DNA of 33,278 nt from an uncultured Bacteroidota bacterium (GCA_902594745.1 CACJNF010000012.1:1-33278), one strand, 5' to 3'; positions 1-9,419 are shown, counted from the first letter of the stretch. Notes: generated by a model from the sequence alone, not told the origin. Translations and numbers: made by a program.

Positions 1-500
1 CCATATCCTTTATTTTTTATCCAATTATATTCTGGATACTTTAGATGTAAATTAGACATATATTCATCTCTGTATGTTTTTGCTAATATAGATGCTGCAG
101 CAATATTTTGATACTTTTGATCACCTTTAATAATACACTTATATTCTAAATTCATGTAAGGCTTAAATAAGTTTCCATCTACTAGAATGAAATTAGGTTC
201 AATATCTAAGCCCTCTATTGATTTATGCATTGCCTTAAAAGTAGAGTTTAAAATATTATTTTTATCTATGTGTGAAGAGCTGACAAATGCAACTGAGTAA
301 GCCAATGCATTTTTTTCAATATATTTTTTAAGTACTAACCTTTTTTTTGGAGATAGCTTTTTCGAATCATTGAGATTTTTATTTTCAAATTCTTTTCCAA
401 GTATTACAGCAGCTGCCGTAACAGGACCCGCCAGACTTCCTCTACCTGCTTCATCAATTCCCACTTCATACTTAAATTTTGAAAACTTATCCATTAACAT
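1..500 (-). CDS. rnhB: Ribonuclease HII, 3'-truncated by the window edge
   Basis: RNase HII cleaves the RNA strand of RNA-DNA hybrids and starts removal of single ribonucleotides from DNA. Translating the minus strand from the ATG at 500-498 (or the ATG two codons later at 494-492) gives the family start motif GIDEAGRG with catalytic Asp-Glu near residues 16-17. It then gives LAGPV, DSKKLSPKKR, a VDGN segment with the third acidic residue, and an AAASILAKTYRDEYM block. It ends in the HLKYPEYNWIKNKGYG region typical of the family's C-terminal part. About 166 residues are visible with no stop before position 1, so roughly the last 30 residues lie outside. It is divergent to the porin gene, with 57 bp between start codons. 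The motif order makes the identification secure; only the exact start is uncertain. Confidence 0.95.
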   Translation of the reverse strand, partial: MLMDKFSKFKYEVGIDEAGRGSLAGPVTAAAVILGKEFENKNLNDSKKLSPKKRLVLKKYIEKNALAYSVAFVSSSHIDKNNILNSTFKAMHKSIEGLDIEPNFILVDGNLFKPYMNLEYKCIIKGDQKYQNIAAASILAKTYRDEYMSNLHLKYPEYNWIKNKGY

Positions 501-557
501 TTTAATAAAATCAAATTTTAAAAGAAATCTTACCTTAGTATGAAATTACAAAAATAG

Positions 558-2600
558 ATGCAGAAGTTTTTTCTGGTAATAAGCTTTTTTTTAATTCCAA
601 TAGTTTTAATTGCACAGACGGATGATATTGACGGCAAATTAAAGGCTCAAGAGGAACAGCAAAAATTAGAGGAAGAAGCCAATAAGAAAACAGATACTCT
701 AACCACTGAATTTTATAAAATATATTATTTAGATGGAAGGACTGAAACTGTTGATACATCTCTTACTATCACAAAAGACTACAAGTTTAACTTTACAAGA
801 AAGGACAATTTTGAATTAATTAAAATGTCAAATGTTGGCCATACATACAATAGTTTAGGATATGATTTTAGTCATAATGATTACCCAAAGATGGGTGCGT
901 TAGGAAAACACTTTAATTATTTTGAAAAAAATGATATTGGCTACTACGAAGTTCCAACTCCATTTACTGAATTATTTGCTAAATCTACTTTTGAACAAGG
1001 ACAAATATTGGATGCATTAATTTCGGTTAATTTTAATCCAAATTATAACCTTACTCTGGCTCATAAAGGATACAAGTCTCTTGGAAAGTATCAGTCAATT
1101 AAATCAAGAGGAAATCAATTTAGGCTCTCATCTATTTTTAATTCAAATAATGGCTTAACAAATGTTAAGTTACACTTTACCTCTCAAAACCTTTTTAATG
1201 ATGAAAATGGTGGACTTGATCCTGATAGTATATATTTTTTCGAACAAGCGCCAGATTATTTTGTTCTAGATGAATCTGGTAACCAAATTCAAAATGATGA
1301 TGGGACATATGAAATGATATATTATGATGGATATCTTGACAGATCTAGACTTGGAACAAATACCTATGCATCTGGAAGTTTATACTCAAAAAGATTTTTT
1401 ACAGACATCTCTAGGGTTATACTAAATAAAGTTGAAAAAAACACATCATTAATTTTTGGTTTTCAGTATACTCATGAGTATAAAAAACTCAATTTTAAAG
1501 AAGATAGAGGTGGAAGTTTTTTTGGGGATTATTTTTCTGTTGACCCTCAAGATACATCGATTAATGATTTATCCAGATTTATTTTGGATGAAAACCTATT
1601 TTATTTAAAATCTAATATAAATAAACTTGGTATAATTCATTTACAGTTTAAACAAATTAAATGGAAAAACACATTTCAAATTGAAAGTGATTTGGATTTA
1701 ATTGAAATGTTAAATCCTAAACAATCAAAAATTTTAATTAATTGGAAAAAGAATTTACCAAATTTTAGTTTGTATTTTGATTTCGACAACTCACTAAAAG
1801 ATTCTTTTAAATCGAATAAAATTGAAATAGGAATTGAATCTAATTTTTTAAAAAATTTCAAATTTGCAATATCTGGAACTCAACTTGAAAGGTCTCCAAA
1901 CTTCAATTTTGTTTTACATAGGAGTCAATATGAAAGTTATAATTGGTATAACGATGATCTCATTGACGAAAAAATATCTAAAATATCTCTGGACATTTCT
2001 TATAAAAATTATGTCAATTTAAGTAGTGAGTACAATATAATTGACAATTTTACTTTCTTTAGAGAATCGGCTAATCCTTTAGTGGGAGAATTTGATTTAT
2101 TTAGAAAAGCTATTCCTAATCAATCAATAAATGAAATTAAATATTATAAAGTTAAACTATATAGTAATATTCCTATTGGAAAGTTTTCAATAATTAACAC
2201 TGCTCAATATCAAAAAAAAGATCAGATTCTTGAAACTGGAGAGCTATCTGCAATTAATGTTCCAGAGTGGATAACAAGAAATACAATTATGTATTCTTCT
2301 AAATTATTCAATAGATCTCTTGATATACAAACTGGAGTAACATTTAATTATTTTACAAAATTTTGGGCAAATATCTATAATCCTCTTATATCTGAGTTTG
2401 TAGTTCAGAATTATATAGAAATAGGTGAGTTTCCAAGGTTTGATTTATTCTTTAATGCCAAGATTCAGCAAACTAGAGTTTTTTTAAAAGTAGAACATTT
2501 AAATAGTTCTTTGTCAGGATACGATTATTACTCTGACCCATTTACTCCATATAGGGATCTTTCTGTTAGATTTGGTTTAGTATGGAATTTTTTCCAATAA
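558..2600 (+). CDS. Putative outer-membrane porin (Porin_10-like family)
   Basis: A 680-residue protein with a clear Sec signal peptide (residues 1-20, ending LIAQ) and a mature part of alternating short hydrophobic and polar segments with many aromatic residues, as expected of an outer-membrane beta-barrel. The N-terminal third (YYLDGRTETVDTSL, GHTYNSLGYDFS, PKMGALGKHFNYF, ISVNFNPNYN) resembles the Bacteroidota 'putative porin' family, Porin_10. The protein ends in Phe-Gln rather than a strict C-terminal aromatic residue; the last strand reads SVRFGLVWNFFQ. Family membership is by recognition and the substrate is unknown. It is the first gene of a tightly spaced plus-strand run, with anmK starting 4 nt after its stop. 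An in-frame five-codon mini-ORF ends at 557, directly before this ATG. Annotating from that earlier ATG is impossible because of the TAG. Confidence 0.85.
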   Translation: MQKFFLVISFFLIPIVLIAQTDDIDGKLKAQEEQQKLEEEANKKTDTLTTEFYKIYYLDGRTETVDTSLTITKDYKFNFTRKDNFELIKMSNVGHTYNSLGYDFSHNDYPKMGALGKHFNYFEKNDIGYYEVPTPFTELFAKSTFEQGQILDALISVNFNPNYNLTLAHKGYKSLGKYQSIKSRGNQFRLSSIFNSNNGLTNVKLHFTSQNLFNDENGGLDPDSIYFFEQAPDYFVLDESGNQIQNDDGTYEMIYYDGYLDRSRLGTNTYASGSLYSKRFFTDISRVILNKVEKNTSLIFGFQYTHEYKKLNFKEDRGGSFFGDYFSVDPQDTSINDLSRFILDENLFYLKSNINKLGIIHLQFKQIKWKNTFQIESDLDLIEMLNPKQSKILINWKKNLPNFSLYFDFDNSLKDSFKSNKIEIGIESNFLKNFKFAISGTQLERSPNFNFVLHRSQYESYNWYNDDLIDEKISKISLDISYKNYVNLSSEYNIIDNFTFFRESANPLVGEFDLFRKAIPNQSINEIKYYKVKLYSNIPIGKFSIINTAQYQKKDQILETGELSAINVPEWITRNTIMYSSKLFNRSLDIQTGVTFNYFTKFWANIYNPLISEFVVQNYIEIGEFPRFDLFFNAKIQQTRVFLKVEHLNSSLSGYDYYSDPFTPYRDLSVRFGLVWNFFQ

Positions 2601-2604
2601 TAAA

Positions 2605-3663
2605 ATGAAAAATTTTAATGTTATAGGGGTTATGTCAGGAACTTCACTAGATGGTGTAGATATTGTCTATGTTAAGTTTATTCAAAATGAAAGTTGGAGT
2701 TTTAAGATAATTAACTCAAAAACATATAAATATGAAGATTCAACAGCTGATATACTGAATGACATATCCAAAAAGACTCTTGAAGAGATAAAAGAGATTG
2801 ATGTTGTATATTCCAAAATGTTAGCTAAAATTATTAATGAGTTTATTGACGAATTTTCCATTAATAAAATTGATTTTGTAAGTTCTCATGGACATACTGC
2901 TATTCATGATCCATCAAACTTAATAACTTATCAAATGGGAAACTTATCAACACTTTCAACAGAAATTAATCAAAAAGTTATCTGTGATTTTAGAGTTCAA
3001 GATGTAAAACTTGGTGGTGAAGGTGCTCCTCTTGTTCCAGTTGGTGAAAAATATTTATTTCATGAATATGATTCATTTATAAATCTAGGTGGGTTTGCTA
3101 ATATTTCAAATCATAAAGGGGAAAGTTTGATTGCTTATGATATATGTCCAGTTAATATCGTACTAAATAATCTATCAAAAAAAATTGGAAAAGACTTTGA
3201 CGACAAGGGATCTATTGCTTCGTCAGGAAAACTTATTATAAATCTTTATGAGGAATTGGAAAAATTAGAATATTATCAATTAGACCCACCTAAATCATTA
3301 GGAATTGAGTGGGTAGATGAATATATATTTCCATTAATTAATAAATATTTTGATTACCCAATAGAAGATTTATTAAATACCTTATCAAATCACATTGCAA
3401 ACCAAATTTCAAATAATTTGAAAAATTTAGACAAAGTTTTAGTTTCAGGTGGTGGAGCATATAATGACTATTTAATTCATCTAATTAGGTCAAAAACAGA
3501 TTCTGAAATTATAATTTCATCAAAAAACATAATTGAATTCAAAGAGGCTTTAATTTTTGCGTTTTTAGGAGTCTTGAGAAATCTTAATATTAATAATTGC
3601 TATTCTTCAGTAACAGGTGCATCAAAAGATCATTGTTCTGGAAAAATTTTTTTATTAAATTAG
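2605..3663 (+). CDS. anmK: Anhydro-N-acetylmuramic acid kinase
   Basis: AnmK hydrolyses and phosphorylates 1,6-anhydro-MurNAc released during peptidoglycan turnover, giving MurNAc-6-phosphate in the cytoplasm for cell-wall recycling. At 352 residues it fits the family. Visible motifs, in order: the N-terminal ATP-binding loop VIGVMSGTSLDGVD (6-19), SSHGHTAIHDP (93-103), DFRVQDVKLGGEGAPLVP (128-145), LGGFANIS (161-168), and YDICPVN (178-184), whose Asp aligns with the catalytic Asp. SGGGAYNDYL near residue 280 is the second nucleotide-binding signature. The usual GGQGAPL appears here as GGEGAPL. No other recycling gene (murQ, nagZ, ampG) is next to it. It lies 4 nt after the porin gene and 22 nt before a secreted unknown, so co-transcription is likely. 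Confidence 0.95.
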   Translation: MKNFNVIGVMSGTSLDGVDIVYVKFIQNESWSFKIINSKTYKYEDSTADILNDISKKTLEEIKEIDVVYSKMLAKIINEFIDEFSINKIDFVSSHGHTAIHDPSNLITYQMGNLSTLSTEINQKVICDFRVQDVKLGGEGAPLVPVGEKYLFHEYDSFINLGGFANISNHKGESLIAYDICPVNIVLNNLSKKIGKDFDDKGSIASSGKLIINLYEELEKLEYYQLDPPKSLGIEWVDEYIFPLINKYFDYPIEDLLNTLSNHIANQISNNLKNLDKVLVSGGGAYNDYLIHLIRSKTDSEIIISSKNIIEFKEALIFAFLGVLRNLNINNCYSSVTGASKDHCSGKIFLLN

Positions 3664-3685
3664 TTGTATACCATAAATCATACTT

Positions 3686-4381
3686 ATGAAAAAAACATAT
3701 CTACTTATTTTATCACTGATCACATTAAATATAAGTGCACAAAATATTACATGGCAGAATGTGAATATAAATGTTCCATTTGAAAATACAGACTCTGTAT
3801 ATAATCTAATTGATGGGTTTTATTCTAATATTCAAATACCTGAAGGTGTTAGAGTTTCTCTATGGAGTATTGAATATAAAGGCTCAAATGAAAAGGCTAC
3901 CCATGTTTTAAATTTTGCTGGCTCAAAAGAGGCACTGGCTGAATTTGAATCCAGAAAATTAACTCCAGAATGGGATGCATATGTGTCAAAGTTAAATTCT
4001 TTAACTAGTCGAGATGGATTTTCTGTTACAGCAGGTGTTACTCTTGTTAGATATAATCTAGATAAATGGCAACAGCCGATTGCTCAGTCACACCAATGGA
4101 AAATTAAAGATCCAATTAAGTTTTTAACTGCTTTTGCTAATTTAATGTCTGCCTTTAATGATGATTCTGGATATGTTTCTATTGGTCAGACTACTCATGG
4201 AGTTGAAAATGGTGAAACTCATTATATATACGTGACTTATCCTGATCTAATTGCTGCTTTGGACTTTGGGAATGCCCAAAATAAAGATCAAGCAGATGCT
4301 ATTGCCAAATGGTTAGAAGACACAAAAGATGAAGAATATACTAGAAGTATAACAAGGGTTATGCTTCAATCATGGGAATAA
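3686..4381 (+). CDS. Secreted two-lobed protein of unknown function (copy A)
   Basis: Function not recognised. It has 231 residues with a signal peptide (MKKTYLLILSLITLNISA, cleavage near residue 18-19), so it is exported. It is clearly paralogous to the gene at 11780-12478. Shared landmarks are a Trp-containing first strand, FYSNIQIPEGVRVSLW against FYSSIDFPENVSVQLM, THVLNFAG (72-79) against THFLNFAG, DAYVSKL, a TLVR strand, a central Trp, SIGQTT, and THYIY (178-182). The two halves look like each other: each has a strand, a helix, a strand, a TH-hydrophobic strand and a helix. This suggests an internal duplication, possibly of a ferredoxin-like or dimeric alpha-beta-barrel fold; that is inference from the primary sequence. 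There is no cysteine and no lipobox. It sits between anmK and nhaD with short gaps, probably in the same transcript. Confidence 0.8.
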   Translation: MKKTYLLILSLITLNISAQNITWQNVNINVPFENTDSVYNLIDGFYSNIQIPEGVRVSLWSIEYKGSNEKATHVLNFAGSKEALAEFESRKLTPEWDAYVSKLNSLTSRDGFSVTAGVTLVRYNLDKWQQPIAQSHQWKIKDPIKFLTAFANLMSAFNDDSGYVSIGQTTHGVENGETHYIYVTYPDLIAALDFGNAQNKDQADAIAKWLEDTKDEEYTRSITRVMLQSWE

Positions 4382-4392
4382 ATTTTAATTAA

Positions 4393-5715
4393 ATGGAAAC
4401 AATATTATTAGGAATATTTATTCTAGGTTATTTAGCAATAACACTAGAGCATAGTTTAAAAATTGACAAGCTTATACCTGCTTTAGCAATGATGGCTTTT
4501 TTATGGGCATTGATTGCAATATTTCATATACCGGTATTTGAAGTTGATACTGAGTTACGGGAACTAATACCAACAAAAATTAAAAAGATAATGGCATATC
4601 ATTTATCTCATACCTCAGAGATATTAATTTTTCTTTTAGGAGCAATGACTATTGTTGAGATTATTGATTACTATAATGGTTTTGAAAAAATAAAATCATT
4701 CATTAGAACTAAATCAAAGAAAAAATTATTGTGGATATTTTCAATATTAGCATTTATTCTATCTGCCATAATTGATAATTTGACAGCTACTATTGTTCTA
4801 ATTACAATTCTTCAAAAAATTATTAGAGATAAAAACTTAAGATTATGGTTTGCTGGTTTAATTGTAATTGCAGCAAATGCAGGTGGAGCTTGGTCCCCGA
4901 TTGGAGATGTAACTACAACAATGTTGTGGATAGCTGATAAAGTTACTGTACCGATGTTATTGTATTATGTGTTTATACCTTCTGTAGTATGTATGATAGT
5001 CCCAGTATACATTGCATCATTTCTTAAACCTTTTAAAGGAGATTTAAATAAAATGGATAATGATGAGAGTAGTATAACTAAAATAGGTACTAGAATGCTT
5101 TGGCTAGGATTATCAGCTATTCTTTTTGTACCATTTTTTAAAGTTTTTACTGGTCTTCAACCTTATGTAGGTATGATGCTTTCACTTGCTATAGTTGCAA
5201 CATTTGCAGAAATATACAGTGGTACTAAATTTAATATTAGTACTCCTAATGAAGATAGCATTATGCATAGTAAAAGTCCTGTACATTCTGCACTAACTAA
5301 GATTGAGCTTCCAAGTATTTTATTCTTTTTAGGAATTTTGATGGCAGTTGCAGCTCTAGAATCAATAGGATATTTATTTGAGTTTGCTCAATATTTAGAA
5401 ACAGTTATTCCTGATATTAGAATAGTTGCTGGTTTCTTAGGTCTAGGATCAGCAGTAATTGATAATGTACCACTAGTAGCTGCATCAATTGGTATGTTTT
5501 CTCAACCAGTTGATGACTCTTTATGGCACTTAATTGCCTATGCGGCAGGTACAGGTGGTAGTGTGCTTGTAATTGGTTCTGCAGCTGGAGTTGTAGCGAT
5601 GGGAATGGAGAAAATTGAGTTTTTCTGGTATTTAAAAAAAATAGGATGGTTAGCATTCCTAGGATTTCTTGCTGGATTTATAACATTTGTATTACTTGAG
5701 GCATATATTCTTTAA
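4393..5715 (+). CDS. nhaD: Na+/H+ antiporter, NhaD type
   Basis: A 440-residue polytopic inner-membrane protein of the ion-transporter superfamily. NhaD exchanges cytoplasmic Na+ (or Li+) for protons, which fits a marine cell. Diagnostic features are SAIIDNLTATIVLITIL (124-140), with the Asp-Asn pair in a membrane segment, ANAGGAWSPIGDVTTTMLW (161-179), and a second Asp-Asn in GSAVIDNVPLVAAS in the other half. These match the two inverted re-entrant repeats of the family. About 11-12 hydrophobic segments are visible, and length is normal. It starts 11 nt after the secreted unknown and its stop lies only 9 nt before the folC start. No regulatory element is visible beside it. Confidence 0.92.
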   Translation: METILLGIFILGYLAITLEHSLKIDKLIPALAMMAFLWALIAIFHIPVFEVDTELRELIPTKIKKIMAYHLSHTSEILIFLLGAMTIVEIIDYYNGFEKIKSFIRTKSKKKLLWIFSILAFILSAIIDNLTATIVLITILQKIIRDKNLRLWFAGLIVIAANAGGAWSPIGDVTTTMLWIADKVTVPMLLYYVFIPSVVCMIVPVYIASFLKPFKGDLNKMDNDESSITKIGTRMLWLGLSAILFVPFFKVFTGLQPYVGMMLSLAIVATFAEIYSGTKFNISTPNEDSIMHSKSPVHSALTKIELPSILFFLGILMAVAALESIGYLFEFAQYLETVIPDIRIVAGFLGLGSAVIDNVPLVAASIGMFSQPVDDSLWHLIAYAAGTGGSVLVIGSAAGVVAMGMEKIEFFWYLKKIGWLAFLGFLAGFITFVLLEAYIL

Positions 5716-5724
5716 TCACTAATA

Positions 5725-6924
5725 TTGAATTATAAGCAAACTGAGAATTGGATTTTAAATCGGCTACCATTTTATCAATCTCAAGGTTCAAAAGCATATA
5801 AACCAGGTCTTGATAATATAAGATCTTTTGTTGATCATCTCAATATTAATATTCAAGATATTAAGCTTATTCATATTGGTGGTACCAATGGAAAGGGAAG
5901 TACCTGTGCATATTTATCATCAATAATTCAGGAGTCGGGATATAGGGTAGGCACATTCACATCACCTCATTTTTTTGATTATAGAGAGAGAATTAAAGTA
6001 AATAATAATAAAATCGAAAAGGGTTTTATTTCAAAGTTTATTATAACTAATCGTGATATTATTGAAAAACTGGAACTTACTTTTTTTGAGCTTTCATTTG
6101 GAATGTCACTATGCTATTATATTGAAAAAAATGTTGACTATGCAATAATTGAAGTAGGGCTTGGGGGAAGATTAGATGCTACTAACATCATTAATCCAAT
6201 TCTATCTGTAATTACAAATATTTCATATGATCATACAGAAATATTAGGTAATACATTAAAAAAAATTGCATTTGAAAAAGCTGGAATAATAAAACAAAAT
6301 ACTAAAGTAATAATTGGGGAAAGAGATAAAGACACAGAAAATGTTTTTATTGATATCGCGAATAAAAACTTTTCAGAAATAATATTTGCATCGGATTACA
6401 AATCAAAATTTGAAAATTCAGAAATAGAATATTTCAATAAAAACATTAAAACAGTTGTCCAAATTTGTAGGAATCTAAATGATAAAAAGATAAATGATAG
6501 TAGTATAGAAAAAGGTATTTTAAATATTAATTCAAATGCTGATTTTTATGGTAAGTGGACAGTTTTAAGAAATAATCCAAAGATTATTTTTGATTCTGCA
6601 CATAACGAGTCAGGCTTTATCCATTTATCTAAACAATTAAGTTCCTTAGAATTTGATAAACTATTTTTTATTTTAAGTTTTGTTAAAGGAAAAAATATTA
6701 AAAAATTAATTAGTTACCTTCCTGACAAATCTTTAATTTATTATACTTCTTCAAATATGTCAAGATCAATGAATCATAATGAAATTGAGCAAAGTATAGG
6801 AGAAAATATTAATTTTGATATAAACCCAAATAGGGTTTATAGTAATATATTAAGTCGGGCTTCCTCTGATGATTTAATTATTATAACAGGAAGTAATTAC
6901 ATTGCAAAAGAAATTTTTTTATGA
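5725..6924 (+). CDS. folC: Folylpolyglutamate / dihydrofolate synthase
   Basis: FolC adds L-glutamate to dihydropteroate (giving dihydrofolate) and extends the polyglutamate tail of folates, using ATP in the cytoplasm. The 399 residues show the Mur-ligase-type P-loop GGTNGKGST (52-60), the folate-binding TSPHFFDYRERI, EVGLGGRLDATN, NISYDHTEILG and a C-terminal FDSAHNESG with the glutamate-ligase domain. The start is a TTG at 5725. An in-frame TAA, the nhaD stop at 5713-5715, lies four codons upstream, and no in-frame ATG occurs until about residue 106, beyond the P-loop. A non-ATG start is therefore forced. The stop overlaps the next gene's ATG by 4 nt (ATGA). Slightly shorter than many homologues (about 405-430), but all motifs are intact. 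Confidence 0.93.
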   Translation: MNYKQTENWILNRLPFYQSQGSKAYKPGLDNIRSFVDHLNINIQDIKLIHIGGTNGKGSTCAYLSSIIQESGYRVGTFTSPHFFDYRERIKVNNNKIEKGFISKFIITNRDIIEKLELTFFELSFGMSLCYYIEKNVDYAIIEVGLGGRLDATNIINPILSVITNISYDHTEILGNTLKKIAFEKAGIIKQNTKVIIGERDKDTENVFIDIANKNFSEIIFASDYKSKFENSEIEYFNKNIKTVVQICRNLNDKKINDSSIEKGILNINSNADFYGKWTVLRNNPKIIFDSAHNESGFIHLSKQLSSLEFDKLFFILSFVKGKNIKKLISYLPDKSLIYYTSSNMSRSMNHNEIEQSIGENINFDINPNRVYSNILSRASSDDLIIITGSNYIAKEIFL

Positions 6925-7628
6925 AAAATAGATTTTTAATTTTTTTATTTCTGTTGTTTAATAGTTCATTTGTTTTTTCTCAAATAATAACTGATAGACC
7001 AGATCAAACTGAATCTGCAGTAGTTTTACCAACAGGTCAAATTCAAATCGAATCTGGTATTTCAATTGAAGACTCTCAATCTAATATTAATACTCTTTTT
7101 AGGATTGGTATAATTGAAGGAATTGAAATAAGATTAAATAGTAATTATTTAATAAATGATGAGTTATCGTTTATGAAAAAATCATCATTTAGCGATTTTG
7201 AGGTAGGAGCTAAGTTTAAGATTTTTAATAAAACTTCTAATAACACTAAAGTCGCTTTTTTATCTCACCTTTCCATCCCAACAGCTAGTGAAGTATTTTC
7301 TAATAACGTATATGGGCTTCTAAGTAGAGTTAATGTTTCACATGACCTAAATAATGAATCTCAGCTTGGCTATAATTTAGGTTACAATAAATTTGAAAAA
7401 ATGGATGGGCAATTAATTTATACAATTGTATACGGAAGGAGTCTAGGGTCTTTTAGTGTTTTTTTTGAAATATTTGGTGATGAGTCTAAGGATAACTCTA
7501 ATATCAACTTCGACTCCGGTATTACATATCTACTGGATGATAAAAAACAACTTGATCTATCTTTAGGTAAGGGTATAAATAATGATATGTTTTTTATTTC
7601 AGGAGGAATTAGTGTAAAAATTGATTAG
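6921..7628 (+). CDS. Outer-membrane beta-barrel-like protein (MetA-pathway/'transporter' type)
   Basis: A 235-residue exported protein with signal peptide MKNRFLIFLFLLFNSSFVFS. The mature protein opens with ITDRPDQTESAVVLPTGQ, a start I associate with Bacteroidota proteins assigned to the Phenol_MetA_deg-like outer-membrane family. The rest consists of alternating amphipathic strands (IQIESGISI, GIEIRLNSNYL, DFEVGAKFKIF, VAFLSHLSIPT, LGYNLGYNKF, FSVFFEIFGD) ending in SGGISVKID, consistent with a small beta-barrel of about 10-12 strands. The substrate is unknown; the family name reflects early annotation and does not imply phenol metabolism. Its ATG overlaps the folC stop by 4 nt, and it meets the minus-strand DUF1295 gene tail to tail with a 6-nt gap. 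Confidence 0.7.
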   Translation: MKNRFLIFLFLLFNSSFVFSQIITDRPDQTESAVVLPTGQIQIESGISIEDSQSNINTLFRIGIIEGIEIRLNSNYLINDELSFMKKSSFSDFEVGAKFKIFNKTSNNTKVAFLSHLSIPTASEVFSNNVYGLLSRVNVSHDLNNESQLGYNLGYNKFEKMDGQLIYTIVYGRSLGSFSVFFEIFGDESKDNSNINFDSGITYLLDDKKQLDLSLGKGINNDMFFISGGISVKID

Positions 7629-7634
7629 ATCAAA

Positions 7635-8474
7635 TTATAGAAATCCTATTAATCTAGGTGTATTTTTTTTGTAACTCTTGTAGCTATCAAGATGACCCCA
7701 TTTTTTTTCTCCACTTTTTTCCAATAAGTTTATTCCACTGACATTAACAAGAAGTAGATATGTAAATATCGGAGATACTAGAGTGAACATTTGATATACC
7801 TCTAAAGATGAGTAGCTTATTATTGCAACCCCAGTCCAAAGTATTATTTCACCCAAATAGTTAGGATGTCTTGAGTACTTCCATAATCCTGTTGTTATGA
7901 ACTTATCTTTATTATGCTCAATTTTTTTAAAATTCGTCTTTTGATTATCTGAAATTATTTCTAATGCAAATCCAATAATAAATATTACTATACCAATATA
8001 AGTAACACCTGTTAGTTCTATTCCATTTGAGATACCAGTTAATGCACAAATCGCACATATAGATACCCACATCCCTGAAATAGTAAATGCCATAAAAAAC
8101 CAACTAAATGATTTTTTAATTTCTCTAAACCTCTTATCCTCACCCGCTTTTTTTATTCTTGTATATAAAAACGTCCCTAATCTTAAAGTCCACATAATAA
8201 TTAAACAAGAGACAATGATGTTTCCATAGTTAATAATACTATCAGTTGATGATAAGAGAACGTATAATACTATTGATATGTATGAGATAGTCCCAGTTAA
8301 GTCATAAAATTTCTCTGTTTTAAAGACATAAGCAGGAATGAATAATAACCAATGAATAATAAAAGATAAAATTATTCCATTCCTTACCTCTTCTATTTCT
8401 GTCAAAATTCCAAGCGATACTGATATCAAAACAGCAACAAAGGAAATTATATAATTTAATAGACTATTTTTCAT
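7635..8474 (-). CDS. DUF1295 / steroid 5-alpha-reductase-like membrane protein
   Basis: A polytopic membrane protein of 279 residues from the ATG at 8474; an upstream TTG in frame would add three residues. It has about seven hydrophobic segments and the signature GLWKYSRHPNYLGEIILWTG near residues 196-215. That C-terminal motif is typical of DUF1295 and the related steroid-5-alpha-reductase and isoprenylcysteine methyltransferase folds, where it helps bind NADPH or the methyl donor. The preceding DNQKTNFKK segment also matches the family. No bacterial substrate can be named. Its start overlaps the upstream homocysteine methyltransferase stop by 11 nt, so the two are probably translated from one message. 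No functional link between them is evident. Confidence 0.85.
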   Translation of the reverse strand: MKNSLLNYIISFVAVLISVSLGILTEIEEVRNGIILSFIIHWLLFIPAYVFKTEKFYDLTGTISYISIVLYVLLSSTDSIINYGNIIVSCLIIMWTLRLGTFLYTRIKKAGEDKRFREIKKSFSWFFMAFTISGMWVSICAICALTGISNGIELTGVTYIGIVIFIIGFALEIISDNQKTNFKKIEHNKDKFITTGLWKYSRHPNYLGEIILWTGVAIISYSSLEVYQMFTLVSPIFTYLLLVNVSGINLLEKSGEKKWGHLDSYKSYKKNTPRLIGFL

Positions 8475-9354
8475 ACTTGTCAATTTCTTGTCTCATTTTT
8501 TTAATATTATCATAACCTACTCTACAACATCCACCAATAATATCAGGTGATAAACTTAACCATTTTTTGATCATTTTGTCGTCATATAATTTATTTCCAG
8601 TCCAAATTTTTTCTTCTGGATTATAAATTTCCCCTGAGTTAGGATAAATAATAATTTTCTTTTTGGTATTATTCTTTAACATTTCACATGCCTCTTTAAC
8701 ATAAAGTGGAGAAAAACAATTAAGGCCGATTGTAGTTATATGATTAAACTTAGATAGTATATTACAAGCTTCTGAAATTGATGAACCATCTCTAAAATCA
8801 ATATTTTCATCACATGTCATAGAAACCCATATTTCTTTATTTAACTTATCAAATATTTTTGAAAGTATTTTGATTTCTCTTAAACAAGGTATAGTTTCAT
8901 ATAAAACAATCTCATAGTCGATTTCTTTAATTACATTTAGATTATTACAATGGAAATTATATATTTCATCATCAGTAGAGTCATAAATGCCAACATACTC
9001 TGAAGCATTTTTCTTGTACGATGCATAAGGACCTAAACTAGCTACTATTTTAATAACTTTTTTTGTTTTAGACTCCATTATGGCATTTTTAGCCAGATCT
9101 AAAGATTTTTGAAACACTTCTTTTATTTTTTCTGAATTAATTCCTTTTTCTCTTAATATGTCATAACTAATTTGATATGTAGAAGTCAATAAATAATCTG
9201 CACCTGAATTTATGTAACCTTTATGAATTTTTTTTATAAGTTCAGGATTATTGATTAAAGCGTCTCCAGTCCAAAGCCGATTATTAAGATTATAACCATC
9301 TAACTCTAATGGGTAGGACATACTTCCATCTAAAAGTTTGATATTATTTTCCAT
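8464..9354 (-). CDS. Homocysteine S-methyltransferase family protein
   Basis: The family transfers a methyl group from S-methylmethionine, S-adenosylmethionine or a related donor to homocysteine, forming methionine, on a zinc-dependent TIM barrel. The 296 residues contain the N-terminal LLDGSMSYPLEL segment, the donor/Cys region TIGLNCFSP (Cys213) and the C-terminal IIGGCCRVGYDNIKKM (Cys276, Cys277). These three zinc ligands define the family. The length matches the stand-alone MmuM/YagD type and there is no cobalamin module, but the donor cannot be decided by eye. It is the upstream gene of a two-gene minus-strand unit. On its other side it faces the divergently oriented tRNA-Val, 65 bp away. 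Confidence 0.9.
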   Translation of the reverse strand: MENNIKLLDGSMSYPLELDGYNLNNRLWTGDALINNPELIKKIHKGYINSGADYLLTSTYQISYDILREKGINSEKIKEVFQKSLDLAKNAIMESKTKKVIKIVASLGPYASYKKNASEYVGIYDSTDDEIYNFHCNNLNVIKEIDYEIVLYETIPCLREIKILSKIFDKLNKEIWVSMTCDENIDFRDGSSISEACNILSKFNHITTIGLNCFSPLYVKEACEMLKNNTKKKIIIYPNSGEIYNPEEKIWTGNKLYDDKMIKKWLSLSPDIIGGCCRVGYDNIKKMRQEIDKYEK

Positions 9355-9398
9355 TTAACTAAATTAAAAAAGTATATGATAAGAAATCTAAAATAAAC

Positions 9399-9406
9399 TA
9401 TATTTG
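9399..9406 (+). promoter_or_regulatory. Probable -7 promoter element of tRNA-Val
   Basis: TATATTTG is a perfect match to the Bacteroidota primary-sigma -7 consensus TAnnTTTG. It ends 13 nt before the mature tRNA 5' end, giving a predicted pre-tRNA leader of about 8-10 nt. The identical octamer precedes tRNA-Leu, which supports a real function. No convincing TTTG -33 box is visible. Confidence 0.55.
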
Positions 9407-9419
9407 CTTCCAATTATAA

